A DNA stretch of 64,000 nt from Paenibacillus yonginensis (GTDB taxonomy: Bacteria > Bacillota > Bacilli > Paenibacillales > Paenibacillaceae), in assembly GCF_001685395.1 (NCBI RefSeq), contig NZ_CP014167.1, forward strand, positions 1,741,501 to 1,805,500, given 5' to 3'. Position numbers and translations under genes: made by a program. This document shows positions 61,909 through 64,000 of the stretch, one piece after another (positions within the stretch are counted from its first letter, which is position 1; every line of letters starts with the position of its first letter). Below the pieces are notes generated by a model. That model did not search any database, was not told the DNA's origin, and saw only the letters and a list, made by a program, of their open reading frames with translations.

Positions 61909-63375
61909 TTATTTCTCCTGCACATGGTCTGCCCCTACGATGCGGGTAACATCCTGCGCGTATTTGTTCATAGCCACATCAGGAGCAGTGCCGGTAGCTA
62001 CCGACTCTACCATCGTCTGAATTTGTGTGGAAACCTCCGGATACTTGTCGTTAGCCGGTCTGAATTCCGCATTATTCAGGTACTCTGTCGCAATTTCATT
62101 AAACGGCATGGACGTGTATTCCGGATCTTTGGCCACATCGGCGCGGACCGTAATGTTGCCGAGCCCGATGACCAGCTTCTTGGAATTCTCTTTGTTCAGC
62201 GCGAACTTAATGAAATCCCAAGCCTCTTCCTTGTGCTGGCCGTTCTTCGGCAGGGACAAAGCCCATCCGCCGGCAAGCGTGATGCTGCCAGGCTCTTGCC
62301 CTTTGCTAGTCGGCATTGGCGCGAATCCGAGCACGTCTTTATATTCCGGCCAAGGGGCGGCTCCGCCTTCGATATAGTTGCCGGTAATCCAGGAGCCGTC
62401 GAGCAGAATGCCCAGTTTGCCTTTTGGCATGTATTCACGGGTTGCCGTATTGCCGGCCTGCCCGTTCAGCACTTTGGACAAAGGCGGACCCAGCTTCTCC
62501 TTATTGATCGTCTGAATGAAATTCAAGGAATCCAGAATGCCCTGGCTTTTCACCGTCCATTTGCCGGTGGCGTCGTCAATGAGACGTTCCCCTGTTCCAT
62601 ACAGCAGCATTTCATAGGTCTGCATGGAGGTGGCTTCGCCCGTCGCTTTGCCCATATTCATCCAGAACGGCACAACGTCTTTGCCGGCCTTCTCTTTTAA
62701 GGTCCGGGCTGCATCCAGCACTTCATCCCAGGTCTTCGGCTGCCAGTCCTCCGGCAATCCGACCTGCTTGAACAGCTCTTTGTTGTACCACAGCCCGCGG
62801 GAATCTGTATTGTAAGGAACGCCGTACACCTTGCCGTCACTGGCCGTTACGCCTTTTTTCATCGCTTCGATAAACGATCCGTTGGTCCAGTCCTCCCAAG
62901 CGTTCACCTGATCGTCGATCGGCTCAAGAAAGCCTGCGCTGGCATCGGAGTTGAGGATAAACGTATCCTCCGTAACGATGTCCGGGGCAGTATCTTTGGA
63001 TTTCAGAGCCAAAGCGACTTTGGCAAAATAATCACCTTCCGAGGCCTGAATCGGCGTAGGTTTGACTTCGACATTTTTATTCGGATAAGCAGCGGCCATT
63101 TCCTGAATCCATTTATAGAAAGCCCCGTTCTCCCCGATTCCGTCATCCCGGTAGGTTAAGGTCAGAACCGTTTTGGCTGCGCTTCCCCCATTGCTGCTTC
63201 CACCGCCCGTATCCGTGCCGCTGTTTGTGCTTCCTCCTCCTGCATTGGCCGACTGGCCTGCCTGCTCCCCGTTCGCGCTGCCGCCGCTATTACCACTTGA
63301 GCAGCCGCTAAATAGTAAGGCGATTGTTAACATACTGGCCGTCAGAAACCCTAGTTTTCTTGTTCTGGCTGACAT
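61909..63375 (-). CDS. ABC sugar transporter solute-binding lipoprotein (family 1)
   Basis: About 488 residues: lipoprotein signal (TIALLFSGCSSG), a Gly/Ser linker rich in GGGS repeats, and a family 1 binding fold with TAPDIVTEDTFIL, YGVPYNTDSRGLWYNKELF, GEATSMQTYEMLLYG, GKLGILLDGSWI and GGWALSLPKNGQHKEEAWDFIKF. It captures an oligosaccharide outside the membrane and hands it to the two permeases. GGGGAGGC supports the ATG at 63375. The sugar is not known. Confidence 0.92.
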   Translation of the reverse strand: MSARTRKLGFLTASMLTIALLFSGCSSGNSGGSANGEQAGQSANAGGGSTNSGTDTGGGSSNGGSAAKTVLTLTYRDDGIGENGAFYKWIQEMAAAYPNKNVEVKPTPIQASEGDYFAKVALALKSKDTAPDIVTEDTFILNSDASAGFLEPIDDQVNAWEDWTNGSFIEAMKKGVTASDGKVYGVPYNTDSRGLWYNKELFKQVGLPEDWQPKTWDEVLDAARTLKEKAGKDVVPFWMNMGKATGEATSMQTYEMLLYGTGERLIDDATGKWTVKSQGILDSLNFIQTINKEKLGPPLSKVLNGQAGNTATREYMPKGKLGILLDGSWITGNYIEGGAAPWPEYKDVLGFAPMPTSKGQEPGSITLAGGWALSLPKNGQHKEEAWDFIKFALNKENSKKLVIGLGNITVRADVAKDPEYTSMPFNEIATEYLNNAEFRPANDKYPEVSTQIQTMVESVATGTAPDVAMNKYAQDVTRIVGADHVQEK

Positions 63376-63441
63376 TGGTCTGCCTCCCCTTGGATTGAAT
63401 CCGCTGTATTCTGAAAGCGTATTCTTTTTGTGGTAATACAT

Positions 63442-63777
63442 CCTATTGGGCTTATGCTTGGATTATTCGAATTTTTCTTGAACACAGAGGCCGCTTCGTT
63501 CCGGATTCCTGCGGAGGATATAAAGAAAACCGCCGCTTCGGAGGAAGCGACGGCTTAAAGGCATCTGCAGCAGGCGGATGCGGGTTCAATTTTTACGTCA
63601 CACCATTTTAACCCCTGCTCGGAATAAAAATGCTTGACCATCTGATCGGGGTACCTGGAATTAGCCGACATCGGTGATTTCAGTTCCTTGATTTCCTGTC
63701 CTTATCCCTGTCTCCATCTAACAATGAAATGGCTGCTGGGTTTTGATATTCCGTGCTGTCCGTTACAAAAAGGGCTG
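63442..63777. other. Intergenic stretch with one terminator
   Basis: On the minus strand a hairpin CCGTCGCTTC...GAAGCGGCGG (63530-63553) is followed by TTTTC and more T. It should end the gene cut by the right edge. The promoter of the ABC operon is expected in 63400-63520. Nothing else is recognised. Confidence 0.5.
63530..63553 (-). terminator. Rho-independent terminator
   Basis: CCGCCGCTTC/GAAGCGACGG with a 4-base loop; T-rich on the minus strand side. Confidence 0.65.
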
Positions 63778-64000
63778 TTAAACCGTCTGATCCTCCGGAA
63801 ATAAAGCGGTCAGGGCCGGACACGGCTGCTTCTTCAGAAAATCTGCCAGAGGGGCTGGCATGTAGTCCTCCTCATACAGCCGGGCTAAAGAAGTGCCTTT
63901 GTAAACATTGCCGATCTTGACCGGATAACATAACTCGGAGATCAGCAGATCCCCGTTGCCATGGAGGTGGAGCTGTTTCTTCCCTTCAATACAGTTAGGA
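63778..64000 (-). CDS. C-terminal end of a probable radical SAM/SPASM protein (partial)
   Basis: The frame is open from the right edge to a TAA at 63778-63780, ~73 residues. It reads PNCIEGKKQLHLHGNGDLLISELCYPVKIGNVYKG with further Cys, which recalls the SPASM tail of radical SAM proteins (C...G...C...KIGN). The start and the SAM motif are outside the window. The call is tentative. Confidence 0.45.
   Translation of the reverse strand, partial: PNCIEGKKQLHLHGNGDLLISELCYPVKIGNVYKGTSLARLYEEDYMPAPLADFLKKQPCPALTALFPEDQTV

Noticed and set aside
1-64000. tRNA or rRNA genes
   Set aside because: No cloverleaf or rRNA-like sequence was recognised by eye; this was not tested with a covariance model.

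Overview
The window looks like a chromosomal segment of a spore-forming Bacillota, most likely Paenibacillus or a close relative. The evidence is a gerA-type germinant-receptor operon, an SLH-anchored S-layer enzyme, Zur boxes close to the Bacillus consensus, AGGAGG-type ribosome binding sites with frequent TTG/GTG starts, and many sugar-catabolic genes. All family calls are read from the sequence; no database search was run. Core genes look moderately GC-rich. One block, 10.4-16.9 kb, is clearly AT-rich.

Layout. 1-4.2 kb: end of a GH39 glycosidase, then an MFS transporter and a GH3 glycosidase. 4.7-10.0 kb: regulator/enzyme pairs (AraC-SDR, MerR-patatin, TetR-NmrA), the last TetR gene frameshifted. 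10.4-16.9 kb: an integron-like gene-cassette array with five complete attC-like sites and one half site. It carries a PARIS-like ATPase/Toprim pair, a HEPN-domain protein, two GNAT acetyltransferases, a type I toxin-antitoxin pair of txpA/ratA layout, and a PD-(D/E)XK-like protein. No integron integrase gene is seen, so in integron terms this is a CALIN. 16.9-18.3 kb: gene debris. 18.3-23.9 kb: a giant SLH protein with two tandem CBM9-esterase modules. 24.0-25.3 kb: gene-poor.

25.4-30.5 kb: D-glucuronate catabolism (uxaC, uxuB, uxuA) with a divergent GntR regulator. 30.6-33.4 kb: Old Yellow Enzyme, TetR regulator and manganese catalase, linked by three TetR-type palindromes. 33.5-38.9 kb: metal homeostasis, with a Zur-controlled zinc-binding lipoprotein and a zinc GTPase facing a Mn-type ABC transporter operon. 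39.0-42.7 kb: gerA/gerC/gerB-type operon. 42.8-44.2 kb: frameshifted FGGY kinase. 44.4-56.7 kb: FAD oxidoreductase, lipoprotein, polysaccharide deacetylase, L-lactate dehydrogenase, tyrosine recombinase, several conserved small proteins and a chromate transporter. 56.7-60.0 kb: SgrR-type regulator divergent from an MFS exporter. 60.0-63.4 kb: an ABC sugar importer. The right edge cuts a probable radical-SAM/SPASM gene.

The best candidate for a new biological system is the cassette array. For five consecutive cassettes, the 9-10 bases at the cassette start are complementary to the R'' box at that same cassette's end. This is the signature expected of real integron cassettes and is hard to explain by a dispersed repeat. 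Finding it in a Bacillota chromosome, with a complete PARIS-like defence pair as the first cassette, is the main reason to look again.
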